A stretch of DNA of 43,939 nt from Isoptericola variabilis (GTDB lineage Bacteria > Actinomycetota > Actinomycetes > Actinomycetales > Cellulomonadaceae), in the NCBI RefSeq assembly GCF_001750215.1, contig NZ_LWGM01000003.1, positions 1 to 43,939 of the forward strand. Reading direction: 5' to 3'. The notes under the pieces are model-generated. The model made no database searches. It was not told where the DNA came from and saw nothing but the letters and a program-made list of their open reading frames with translations. A program made the position numbers and the translations under genes. Of the stretch, positions 15,130 through 22,085 are shown one piece after another. Numbering within the stretch: position 1 is the stretch's first letter; the number at the start of each line of letters is the position of its first letter.

Positions 15130-16509
15130 TCAGGCGGAGACCGGGTCGGTCTCGGAGACCAGCGGCAGGCCCGCCGAGCGCGCGGACAGGTCGAAGCTGT
15201 CATCGATCGTGACGACGCGCCGGCCGCTCGCCGCGACCAGCGAGGCGGCGATGGATGCCCGGTAGCCCGAGGCGCAGTGCACCCAGACCTCCCCCTGGGG
15301 CAGCTCGTCCATCCGCGTGACGATGTCGTGGATGGGCAGGTGCACGGCGCCGTCGATGTGCGCCGTGCGCCATTCGCTCGAGCGGCGCACGTCCAGGACG
15401 GTGACGGGCCGGTGGTGGCGGACCTGCGCCAGGTCGGCGAACGAGGCGGTGGTCAGCGTGGCGAGCGGGCTGTCGGTCCACTCCTCGGGGCGGCCGGTCG
15501 CAGCCGCAGCGGGCCTGTCGATCCCGATCCTTGAGAGCTCGCGCTGGGCCTCGGCCACCTGCTCGGCGGACTCCCCGAGCAGCGTGATGGGGGTGCCCCA
15601 CGGGATGAGCCAGCCGAGGTAGGTGGCGAACTGGCCGTCCAGGCCGAAGTTGAACGTCCCCGGCACGTGCCCGGTGGCGAACGCGGTGCGGGTGCGCAGG
15701 TCGACGAGCCACTCGCCGTCCTCCAGGCGCCGACGGATCTGCTGCTTGTCGGCCCGCTCCGGCTCAGACAGGTCCGCGGCGCTGGGGCCCGCGGCGTTGG
15801 CCGGCCCCATGTGCACGTAGTAGGCGGGGTAGGCGTCCAGGCCGGCCAGGGTGTCGGCGACGAAGTCCTCCTCGTCCTGGCTCATCACCGGGTTGATCAG
15901 CTTCTCCCGCCCGATGGTCGAGGCGGTGGTGTCGCCGCCCGCGGACGTCGCGGCGCAGAAGGACCCGAAGCCGTGCGTGGGCATGACCTTGGTGTCGTCG
16001 CTGAGCTCGGCGGCCAGCCGGCGGGCCGAGCTGTACTGGTGGCGGGCCAGGTCGTGGGTGTGCTCCTCGCCCAGCAGGTCCGGGCGGCCGGTGGACCCGA
16101 ACAGCAGCGAGCCACCGGAGAAGACGGCGGGCTCGGGCCCCTCGAGCACGTAGGAGAGGTGGGTGAACGTGTGCCCGGGCGTCAGCATCGCCCGCACGCG
16201 CATGGTGGGGCCGACCTCCACGACGTCGCCGTCACGGATCGGGGTCCGCTCGAACGACACCTCGTCCTCGCCGTTGACGTAGTAGCCCGCGCCGGTCGCC
16301 TGCGCCAGCGCGAAGCCGCCGGTGACGTAGTCGTTGTGGATGTGGGTCTCGAACACGTGGGTGATCCGCACGCCGGCCTGGGCGGCCGCGTCCAGCACGC
16401 GGTCGATGTCGCGCTGCGGGTCGACGACGAACGCCACCTCGCCGTCATGGGCGAGGTACGTGCGGTCGCCGAGCGACGGGGTCTCGATGGAGATGATCGT
16501 GGTGGCCAT
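15130..16509 (-). CDS. MBL-fold / double rhodanese fusion (CstB-like persulfide dioxygenase), variant site
   Basis: The 459-residue protein has an N-terminal metallo-beta-lactamase domain (about 1-245), an inactive rhodanese domain (about 260-335, no Cys) and a C-terminal rhodanese with catalytic C412 in the loop HCASGYRAS. Metal-site residues H56, H58 and D60 (THIHNDYVTGG) and H113 (TPGHTFTH) are present. The Asp that ETHE1-type dioxygenases use as third iron ligand (TGD) is replaced: the site reads FSGGSL at 130-135. CstB-type proteins oxidise persulfide and transfer sulfane sulfur. It follows a rhodanese gene by 67 bases under a CstR-like operator. Confidence 0.85.
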   Translation of the reverse strand: MATTIISIETPSLGDRTYLAHDGEVAFVVDPQRDIDRVLDAAAQAGVRITHVFETHIHNDYVTGGFALAQATGAGYYVNGEDEVSFERTPIRDGDVVEVGPTMRVRAMLTPGHTFTHLSYVLEGPEPAVFSGGSLLFGSTGRPDLLGEEHTHDLARHQYSSARRLAAELSDDTKVMPTHGFGSFCAATSAGGDTTASTIGREKLINPVMSQDEEDFVADTLAGLDAYPAYYVHMGPANAAGPSAADLSEPERADKQQIRRRLEDGEWLVDLRTRTAFATGHVPGTFNFGLDGQFATYLGWLIPWGTPITLLGESAEQVAEAQRELSRIGIDRPAAAATGRPEEWTDSPLATLTTASFADLAQVRHHRPVTVLDVRRSSEWRTAHIDGAVHLPIHDIVTRMDELPQGEVWVHCASGYRASIAASLVAASGRRVVTIDDSFDLSARSAGLPLVSETDPVSA

Positions 16510-16576
16510 CAGTGGTCCTCTTTCGATGGTGGACGACGGTCGGGCTCGTGGGCGTGGCGGCGGGACGGCGAGAAGG

Positions 16577-16900
16577 TCAGGCCTCAGTGGGGGAGGCGCC
16601 GGTCACCACCGGGTGGCCAGCGCTGATCCAGCCCCCGGTACCGCCGGCGACCGAGCGGGCGTCGAGGCCGCCACCCACGAGGAAGTCGGCGGCGCGCCGG
16701 CTGCGGTTGCCGCTGGCGCAGATGACGAAGATCGGCCGGTCCGTGGGCAGCGCGGACACCTGGGATGGCACCTCGGCCAGCGGCACCAGCGTGGCGCCCG
16801 GCACATGCCCCTGGACGTACTCGAACTGCTCGCGGACGTCGAGCACGAACGCCCCGGCAGCCTGAGCCCCGGCGAACTGGTCGATGGAGACCTCGGTCAT
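16577..16900 (-). CDS. Single-domain rhodanese sulfurtransferase
   Basis: The 107-residue protein is one rhodanese domain: FVLDVREQFEYVQGHVPGA, then the active loop CASGNRS with C61, then GGTGGWISAGHPV. It would carry a persulfide on C61 between low-molecular-weight thiols and partners such as the MBL-rhodanese protein encoded next. The ATG at 16900 has GGGAGC upstream. The operator at 16924-16939 lies 24 bases before the start. Confidence 0.9.
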   Translation of the reverse strand: MTEVSIDQFAGAQAAGAFVLDVREQFEYVQGHVPGATLVPLAEVPSQVSALPTDRPIFVICASGNRSRRAADFLVGGGLDARSVAGGTGGWISAGHPVVTGASPTEA

Positions 16901-16923
16901 GACTGCTCCCTTGATCGTAGGAA

Positions 16924-16939
16924 ATACCCCTGGGGGTAT
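16924..16939 (-). promoter_or_regulatory. CsoR/CstR-type operator for the leftward rhodanese operon
   Basis: ATACCCCTGGGGGTAT is a near-perfect dyad of the TACC-C/G-GGTA kind bound by CsoR-family repressors. Read leftward, the GGGGTAT half runs into TATTTC, which could serve as the -10. Confidence 0.75.
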
Positions 16940-17011
16940 TCGAGAGGCTACAACGAGCCGGTCGCCGAGCGCATTCCCGCTCCGGGATCCGCTGGAGTCG
17001 GTGGCACGAGG

Positions 17012-17030
17012 ATACCCCGGGGGGTATAAT
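17012..17030 (+). promoter_or_regulatory. CsoR/CstR-type operator overlapping a consensus -10
   Basis: The dyad ATACCCCGGGGGGTAT (17012-17027) overlaps a perfect TATAAT (17025-17030). Repressor binding would cover the -10 directly. The rhodanese ATG lies 20 bases downstream with GAAAGGAGC as ribosome-binding site. Confidence 0.8.
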
Positions 17031-17050
17031 CGTGCCAGAAAGGAGCACCG

Positions 17051-17422
17051 ATGAGCACCCTTACTTTCATGACCCGCCTGCGCGGCCTGTTCGGTCGCAC
17101 CGAGGAGGACGGGCGCCTTGGCGCCAGGGTCGACGCGGCTCGCGCGGTCGACCTGGTTCGGTCCGGCGCGGCCCTGCTGGACGTTCGCGAGCGGGCCGAA
17201 TGGCGCACCGGCCACGCCCCGCAGGCCGTCAACATCCCGCTGGGACAGCTGGACGAGGCCCCGCAGCGGCTGCAGAAGACCGGCCCTGTCCTGGTGGTCT
17301 GCGCCAGCGGGATGCGTTCGCGCGCGGCCGCCAAGCAGCTGCGCCGGCAGGGTTACGAGGCTGCCAGCATCGCCGGCGGCATGGGCGCCTGGCAGGCCGC
17401 CGGCGGCGCCGTGCGGCGCTGA
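17051..17422 (+). CDS. Rhodanese-domain sulfurtransferase
   Basis: The 123-residue protein has a basic N-terminal extension (about 1-28, MTRLRGLFGR) followed by one rhodanese domain: ALLDVRERAEWRTGHAPQAV, the active loop CASGMRS with C84, and IAGGMGAWQAAGG. Sulfane-sulfur transfer is the expected role. It is divergent from the 16577-16900 rhodanese, each with its own CstR-like operator, and leads an operon with a small membrane protein. Confidence 0.9.
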   Translation: MSTLTFMTRLRGLFGRTEEDGRLGARVDAARAVDLVRSGAALLDVRERAEWRTGHAPQAVNIPLGQLDEAPQRLQKTGPVLVVCASGMRSRAAAKQLRRQGYEAASIAGGMGAWQAAGGAVRR

Positions 17423-17473
17423 TCGAGTCCTGTGACGCGTCACACCGCCCTCGAACCCTCGCGGAGGACCACC

Positions 17474-17944
17474 ATGCCCACCCTGCCCCCCAGCGGCCGG
17501 CGCTTGCGTCCCGGGTTGGAGATGGCGACCGGCGACGACGCGGCCGATCGGCCCCCGTTGCCTGCGTCGGGCGCCATCACCCGGTCGCCGCGGCGCCGGA
17601 TCCTGGCTGCCGTGCTGCTCGCGCCCGCCCTGTTCGTCGGGCTCGTGACCGCCGGCGGTGGCTGGCCGCCCACACCCGCGGTCGCCTGGACGGCGCTCGT
17701 CGCGCTCACCGCGGCGGGCGGCGCCGCCACGCTGGCCACCTACCTGCCGGCGCCCGGCGCCGGCTGGCGGCTCGAGCTGGGCTGCGCCCCGTGCGCGGCG
17801 GTGTCCGCGCTGAGCGTCCTGGCCGCCGCCTTCCTGCTCCAGTCGGCGCCGCACCAGTGGTCGATGGCGCTGACCGCCACGGTCGTGGTCGGGCTCGGCC
17901 TGGCCCGGCGCCTGCCCTCGGCCGGCGCCACCTGCGGCGCCTGA
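17474..17944 (+). CDS. Small integral membrane protein with a GCAPC motif
   Basis: The protein of 156 residues has a polar N-terminus (about 1-45) and about four hydrophobic segments (roughly 46-63, 69-88, 102-122 and 128-145). A Cys pair in the third (ELGCAPCAAVSALSV) and another Cys near the end are notable in a sulfur operon and could carry a thiol or persulfide. I do not recognise the family. GCGGAGGA precedes the ATG; it follows the rhodanese gene by 51 bases. Membrane transport or sensing of sulfur species is only a guess. Confidence 0.7.
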   Translation: MPTLPPSGRRLRPGLEMATGDDAADRPPLPASGAITRSPRRRILAAVLLAPALFVGLVTAGGGWPPTPAVAWTALVALTAAGGAATLATYLPAPGAGWRLELGCAPCAAVSALSVLAAAFLLQSAPHQWSMALTATVVVGLGLARRLPSAGATCGA

Positions 17945-17990
17945 CGCCCGGAGCAGGGGCATCGGAATACCGCGAACCCCGGAGCGTTAT

Positions 17991-18009
17991 ATACCCCAGG
18001 GGGTATCAT
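17991..18009 (+). promoter_or_regulatory. CsoR/CstR-type operator before the thioredoxin gene
   Basis: ATACCCCAGGGGGTAT (17991-18006) overlaps TATCAT (18004-18009), a good -10. The arrangement is the same as at 17012-17030. Confidence 0.78.
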
Positions 18010-18029
18010 TCAACGTGGAGGAGAATCGC

Positions 18030-18404
18030 ATGACCGCCGTGAACCTGACCGCCGACACCTTCGTCAACACCATCCGGCAGGACGGCATCGTCCTGGTCGA
18101 CTGGTGGGCCGCCTGGTGCGGCCCGTGCCGGATGTTCGCCCCGGTCTTCGAGCAGGCGTCTACCCAGCACGCGGACATCGTCTTCGCCAAGGTCGACACC
18201 GAGGCCGAGCAGCAGCTCGCCGCCCAGGCCGCCATCACCTCGATTCCCACGCTGATGGCGTTCCGCGACGGCATCCTGGTCTTCTCCCAGCCCGGCTCGC
18301 TGCCCGCCCCGGCGTTGCAGAAGGTCATCACCGCCGTGCGCAACCTCGACATGGACAAGGTCCGTGCCGAACTCGACACCCAGGCGGCCGAGGCGGCCCG
18401 ATGA
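18030..18404 (+). CDS. Thioredoxin
   Basis: The 124-residue protein has the WCGPC active site (C30, C33) in VDWWAAWCGPCRMFAP and the cis-Pro loop SIPTLMAF. It would reduce persulfides and disulfides, releasing H2S or regenerating rhodanese-bound sulfur carriers. The ATG at 18030 follows GGAGGAGAA; a GTG at 18015 in the same frame lies before that site. Its stop overlaps the DUF302 start (ATGA). Its own CstR-like operator makes it a stress thioredoxin rather than the housekeeping one. Confidence 0.92.
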   Translation: MTAVNLTADTFVNTIRQDGIVLVDWWAAWCGPCRMFAPVFEQASTQHADIVFAKVDTEAEQQLAAQAAITSIPTLMAFRDGILVFSQPGSLPAPALQKVITAVRNLDMDKVRAELDTQAAEAAR

Positions 18405-18796
18405 GCTACGGCATCACCGCCATCGTCGAGCGCCCGTTCGACCGGGCGGTCGCCGACGTGCGTGAGGCGCTGGCCGCCCAGGGCTTCGGCATCCTGACCG
18501 AGATCGACCTGGCCGCCACGCTCCGGGCCAAGCTCGGCGTCCAGGTGCCCGCCCAGGTCATCCTCGGGGCGTGCAACCCGCCGCTGGCCCACCGTGCACT
18601 GCAGGCCGAGGAGTCGATCGGGCTGCTCCTGCCGTGCAACGTCACCGTCCGCGCCGTCGGCCCCGACCGGGTGGTCGTCGAGGCGCTCGACCCGCAGGTG
18701 ATGGCCGAGCTCACCGGCAACGGCCGGCTGCGCCCAGTGGCCGACGAGGCCGCCGACCGCCTGCGCGCGGCGCTGACCGCGCTGGAAGCAGCGTGA
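18401..18796 (+). CDS. DUF302 family protein
   Basis: The 131-residue protein matches DUF302: an N-terminal VERPFDRAVADVREALAAQGFGIL helix, then ILGACNPPLAHRALQAEESIGLLLPCNVTV, the family hallmark with a Cys near each end of that block. DUF302 proteins have a compact alpha/beta fold and no agreed activity, but they are repeatedly found with rhodanese, thioredoxin and TauE genes in sulfide-handling clusters, which fits this position. Its start overlaps the thioredoxin stop, so the two are translationally coupled. Confidence 0.88.
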   Translation: MSYGITAIVERPFDRAVADVREALAAQGFGILTEIDLAATLRAKLGVQVPAQVILGACNPPLAHRALQAEESIGLLLPCNVTVRAVGPDRVVVEALDPQVMAELTGNGRLRPVADEAADRLRAALTALEAA

Positions 18797-18822
18797 CGCC
18801 CGCCGCAACCGTGCCGGCTGCG

Positions 18823-18841
18823 ATACCCACGGGGGTACCTT
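18823..18841 (+). promoter_or_regulatory. CsoR/CstR-type operator for autoregulation
   Basis: ATACCCACGGGGGTAC (18823-18838) is a slightly weaker dyad than the others, running into TACCTT (18836-18841) as a possible -10, 30 bases before the regulator's ATG. A weaker site fits autoregulation. Confidence 0.7.
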
Positions 18842-18870
18842 TGACCGAGCACACCGAGAGGAGCAGGGAC

Positions 18871-19134
18871 ATGGAGCTCGATCCGAGCGAGATGGGCAAG
18901 GTCGTCAACCGGCTCAAGCGGGCCCAGGGCCAGCTCGCCGCCGTCGTCCGCATGCTCGAGGAAGGCCAGGACTGCGAGCCCGTGGTGACCCAGCTGTCCG
19001 CGGTCTCCAAGGCGCTCGACCGCGCCGGGTTCGCCATCATCGCCTCCGGCATGAAGCAGTGCCTGCGTGACCCCGAGAATGCCGACTCCCTCGACGTCGA
19101 GAAGCTTCAGAAGCTCTTCCTGTCCCTGACCTGA
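18871..19134 (+). CDS. cstR: CsoR-family repressor of the CstR (persulfide-sensing) type
   Basis: The 87-residue protein is a normal-length CsoR/RcnR-family regulator: [22 protein letters not shown], then C35 (GQDCEPV) and C64 (MKQCLRD). In copper-sensing CsoR the ligand set is Cys-His-Cys with the His four residues before the second Cys; here that place is Gly60. Loss of the His with both Cys kept is the CstR pattern, where persulfide links the two thiols and releases DNA. It is surrounded by at least five matching operators and sulfur genes. The name is by analogy. Confidence 0.85.
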   Translation: MELDPSEMGKVVNRLKRAQGQLAAVVRMLEEGQDCEPVVTQLSAVSKALDRAGFAIIASGMKQCLRDPENADSLDVEKLQKLFLSLT

Positions 19135-19285
19135 CCCCGCCCGTGACGGCCCATCAAGCTGTGCGCCGCCGCGAGGACAATTGCGCTGCTGTGCCCTGTC
19201 GTGGGTCCCCGCACGCCCGACGCGAGGGCGCCTCTCGACGCACCCACCGACCATCCACCCACGGGGTGTCAGAAGGGAGCCGGCC

Positions 19286-19395
19286 ATGTATCGAGCAGTG
19301 ACGTGCCGCAAGGCCGGCAAGACCACCTGGGCTGCTCGGGCCATGAGCAGGAGCCGTCAACCGGCTTCCTGGCCCGCCGGTTCGGACGGTCCTGA
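19286..19395 (+). pseudogene. Broken small zinc-ribbon gene (internal deletion)
   Basis: The frame starts well (AGAAGGGAGC then ATG) with MYRAVTCRKAGKTTWAA, a start I know from small actinobacterial proteins that continue with a GCGQHVDQVM-like stretch. That middle part is missing and the C-terminus (CSGHEQEPSTGFLARRFGRS) is found in another frame. A deletion with frameshift, plus loss of the second Cys of CxxC, has inactivated it. Confidence 0.55.
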
Positions 19396-19428
19396 GATGA
19401 GCCCGCAGCGCGAGAACCGGGTCGACCG

Positions 19429-19782
19429 GTGACCACGGCCGGGCGAGTGCTCCTCATCCACGCGTACTCTGACGCCCCTGACGTCCTGACTGCTGCGCTC
19501 CGGGTCGCCCGCAACGCCGTCGCGGGCCTCGGCGATGGCGCGACGGTGCAGGTCGTTGTCCAGGGCGGCGCGGTGCGCGGGCTGACCGCCGACACCGCCC
19601 TCGAGCAGGACCTCCTCAGCATGATGCAGGAGGGAAGCGTCGACGTCATCGCGTGCCGGAACAGCATGCGCAGCGCCGGTATCGAGCCGGACCGGCTGCT
19701 CGCCGGGGTCGGTACTGTGCCCGCGGCCGTCAGCCACCTCGCCGAACTGCAGTGGGCCGGCGCCGCGTACGTGCGCCTCTGA
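19429..19782 (+). CDS. DsrE-family sulfur-relay protein
   Basis: The 117-residue protein has the DsrE/DsrF-like alpha/beta fold: RVLLIHAYSDAPDVLTAALRVARNAV, VQVVVQGGAVRGLT, then VDVIACRNSMRSAGI with the single conserved Cys and a closing VPAAVSHLAELQWAGAAYVRL. Such proteins accept sulfane sulfur on the Cys and pass it to TusA-like or rhodanese partners. The GTG start overlaps a preceding short frame. It stands downstream of the CstR-type gene and probably belongs to the same transcription unit. Confidence 0.85.
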   Translation: MTTAGRVLLIHAYSDAPDVLTAALRVARNAVAGLGDGATVQVVVQGGAVRGLTADTALEQDLLSMMQEGSVDVIACRNSMRSAGIEPDRLLAGVGTVPAAVSHLAELQWAGAAYVRL

Positions 19783-20135
19783 CGCCTTGCGCGCCGAGCC
19801 CTTCAGGAAAAGACATGAGGTCGACTATCGGCCGCTTGAGTTTGGTGCTAGCGGGGGAGTGGCTGCTCGAGCGCCTGCCGGATGCGCGCCGCGTGCGTTG
19901 CGACGGTCCTTCGATAGCCATACCGCTGAGCGTTGAGCTCTTGGCCCCACCGCAGACCCACGTCGCTGGAACAGCGGGCGTCGGCACAGCGCGCGGAGAT
20001 CAGCATTGCTGGTTCATAACCAGTGTTGGCCGGGAGGTGAACGGGCGCGTCCGCTCGAGAGCGTGCGGATGAGAGTGCTCCTGGACAGAGTCCAGGGACC
20101 GGACGGCCAGAGTGAGGCGGCGAAAGGTCGATGCG
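19783..20135. other. Intergenic stretch, no supported gene
   Basis: No frame with a credible start and composition is seen. A minus-strand frame (20174-19848) has an end reading LRWGQELNAQRYGYRRTVATH that looks more protein-like than the rest and could be a relict, but I cannot assign it. Confidence 0.3.
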
Positions 20136-20175
20136 GCATCTGGTTGCCAGATTGGCAACTAGATGCCAGTACACT
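20136..20175 (+). promoter_or_regulatory. 31-bp palindromic operator and probable promoter
   Basis: Half sites GCATCT and GTTGCCA (20136-20141, 20143-20149) are mirrored as TGGCAAC and AGATGC (20153-20159, 20161-20166) around a GAT centre, with one mismatched pair. TACACT (20170-20175) could be a -10; the ATG follows 4 bases later, which would give a leaderless mRNA. The likely binder is the wHTH protein encoded two genes down. Confidence 0.65.
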
Positions 20176-20179
20176 CGCT

Positions 20180-20599
20180 ATGACCGAGGACCTCACTGCC
20201 GACGACGCTCGCGCAGCGCTTGCCGGCGCCGCCTCCTCCGCCGCCCGCCTGCGGCAGCGTGCCCGCTGGGCGAGCACTCAGCTGCTGGTCCTGGGCCTCG
20301 GCATGGGACTCGTGACTGTGTGCGTCGGCCTCGTCGAGTCGAAGCTGCTCGGCGCCGCAGTCTTCGCGGCATGGGGCGCGTTGGCCCTCCTGATGAGCCG
20401 CTGGACGCGCCGACGTACTGCGCACCTCCCCGGGACGGGACGCCGTACCGCGCGGTACTGGGCCTGGAGCCTTGCGATCTACGGCGTGGCGATCGCCGCG
20501 GGCGGCGACGCCTACGGCGATCCGACCTACTGGGCGCCCGCCGCGGCTGCGGTCACGGCCCCGATGCTCGTCGGCTCCTTCCGGGAGCGACGGGCATGA
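20180..20599 (+). CDS. Small membrane protein paired with a MarR-like regulator
   Basis: The 139-residue protein has a soluble N-terminus (TADDARAALAGAASSAARLRQR) and about four membrane segments, arranged as two hairpins around an RWTRRRTAHLPGTGRRTARYW loop. I know this layout from actinobacterial pairs in which a helix-turn-helix gene follows directly, but the function is not established. The stop overlaps the regulator start (ATGA). No ribosome-binding site is visible before the ATG, in line with leaderless translation from the promoter above. Confidence 0.7.
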   Translation: MTEDLTADDARAALAGAASSAARLRQRARWASTQLLVLGLGMGLVTVCVGLVESKLLGAAVFAAWGALALLMSRWTRRRTAHLPGTGRRTARYWAWSLAIYGVAIAAGGDAYGDPTYWAPAAAAVTAPMLVGSFRERRA

Positions 20600-20904
20600 C
20601 CACCGTCCAGCACCCGCGCCACGACCTCGACGACTTGCTGACCCACGCCGTCCGGTTCTCGATCGTCGCGGCCCTCGCCGGCGTCGAGAGGGCGGAGTTC
20701 GCCGCCGTGCGCGACAGCGTCGAGATCACCGCCCCCACCCTCTCCAAGCAGGTCGCCCTGTTGGAGAGTTCCGGTTACGTGGACGTGCAGAAGGGACGGG
20801 TGGGGCGCCAGGCGCGCACGTGGCTGCTGCTGACCGACGCCGGCCGTGAGGCGTACGCCCGACACCTGGCCGCCCTGCGCCGGATCGCAAGACTGCCCGA
20901 ATGA
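20596..20904 (+). CDS. Winged-helix regulator (MarR/ArsR-like, HTH_27 type)
   Basis: The 102-residue protein is a single wHTH domain: DLLTHAVRFSIVAALAGVERAEF, recognition region ITAPTLSKQVALLESSGYVDVQKG, and wing GRQARTWLLLTDAGREAYARHL. Related short proteins are one-domain regulators that dimerise and bind palindromes. The 31-bp palindrome before the operon is the obvious candidate target, implying autoregulation. No ligand-binding domain is present, so the upstream membrane partner may be part of the signal input. Confidence 0.82.
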   Translation: MTTVQHPRHDLDDLLTHAVRFSIVAALAGVERAEFAAVRDSVEITAPTLSKQVALLESSGYVDVQKGRVGRQARTWLLLTDAGREAYARHLAALRRIARLPE

Positions 20905-21015
20905 CGCTGGCGCGGAGTCGGCGAACCGCAGATCGAAGTCGGACCCGGACGGGGCCGCCACACATCCCGACCCTCACGAGGAGATCTTCAAGAGCCGATC
21001 GCCGGCCGCGCTGGC

Positions 21016-21431
21016 TCACCACCCTGGGCCTGGACCGACCGAACGAACGGCCGTCGTCTTCGGACCTGCTTCGCGGCCCGGAACCATGGGGGCTGCCGTG
21101 GTCATCCTCATGCCCGCGAGCGCGATCACGAGGATCGTGCCGGGGATGTGCCCGCCCACCGAACCGCGCACGAAGGCGCCGGCCATACCGGCGGCCCCGA
21201 AGGTGAGACCGGTATGGCCGGCGCACGTTGTCCCGTCGGGCGTGGGCAAGCGTGCTCGTCACCGAGGTGACGCCGATGACGAGCAACGAGGCTGCGATCG
21301 CCTTCCTGGGCGGGAGGCGGCTACATGAGCGAGCAGCTGGATGGTGAGTAGGGAACCGCCTCCCCGAGCAGGCCGCAGGAGACGCCCGCCGCCGCCGCAA
21401 GACGCAGCGCGAGGGCGGTCGAGATCTCCAT
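21016..21431 (-). pseudogene. Decayed TauE/SafE gene
   Basis: Starting at the ATG at 21431, MEISTALAL and GLLG lead into SLLTIQLL, AIAASLLVIGVTSVTSTLAHARR and TFGAAGMAGAFVRGSVGGHIPG, which follow the order of a TauE/SafE N-terminal half but switch frames at least twice. The C-terminal half is missing. It lies 9 bases after the rhodanese gene of the second sulfur cluster, the same position that intact TauE/SafE takes in the first cluster. Confidence 0.75.
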
Positions 21432-21440
21432 GACGTCCGC

Positions 21441-22049
21441 TCAGACGGACCTGACCGCGACGGGTTGGGGTGCGACCGGGATGGAGCGCACGATGCTCTC
21501 GGCGGTCGGGCTGGCCTTCGTGCGGTTCCACGGCATCCTGGACAGGGCCGCGGCCATCGCGCACGAGTCGGACAGCGCCGAGTACGTCAGCCCGGCCCCG
21601 ATGGCTCCGGCGAGCAGCCCGAGGCGCGGGTGGATCAGCTTGCTGCCGAGGAAGCTGGCGAGGACGAGCGACCCGGCGGCCATCCGGACCTGTCGGTCCA
21701 TGGCCCAGCGCTGCGCTCCGCGCACGACCTCACCGCCCGCCGACTCGAAGGCGGAGACCCCGCCGGCGAGCACCGTCGCGCCGGTGAGACCGACCGAGGC
21801 CAGTCGGTGCTGCGCCTGCCCGGCGCGGACACCGGACTGGCAGACCAGCACGACACCGTCGCCGAGACGGTCGGCCAGCTCACGGGTGTGCTCGGACAGC
21901 AGCGCGAGAGGGACGTTGTATGAGCCGGGGATGTGGAGGGACTCGAACTCGGCCGGTGTCCGGACGTCGATGATGGTCAGGTTGTCGTCGGTCAGGCGCT
22001 GCATGAGCTCGCCGGGGGTGGTGGTCTCTACGGCGGCGGTGGGGGCCAT
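21441..22049 (-). CDS. Rhodanese with C-terminal membrane anchor (YgaP-like)
   Basis: The 202-residue protein has an N-terminal rhodanese domain (DVRTPAEFESLHIPGSYNVP, active loop CQSGVRAG with C70) and a C-terminal part with two hydrophobic segments (about 122-135 and 145-165) of the DUF2892 type, MDRQVRMAAGSLVLASFLGS. This is the YgaP layout: a membrane-tethered sulfurtransferase with the active domain in the cytoplasm. It follows the second MBL-rhodanese gene by 36 bases. Confidence 0.9.
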   Translation of the reverse strand: MAPTAAVETTTPGELMQRLTDDNLTIIDVRTPAEFESLHIPGSYNVPLALLSEHTRELADRLGDGVVLVCQSGVRAGQAQHRLASVGLTGATVLAGGVSAFESAGGEVVRGAQRWAMDRQVRMAAGSLVLASFLGSKLIHPRLGLLAGAIGAGLTYSALSDSCAMAAALSRMPWNRTKASPTAESIVRSIPVAPQPVAVRSV

Positions 22050-22085
22050 GGGGAGAAGGGCCTTTCGTGGGAGTCGTCGGACGGG

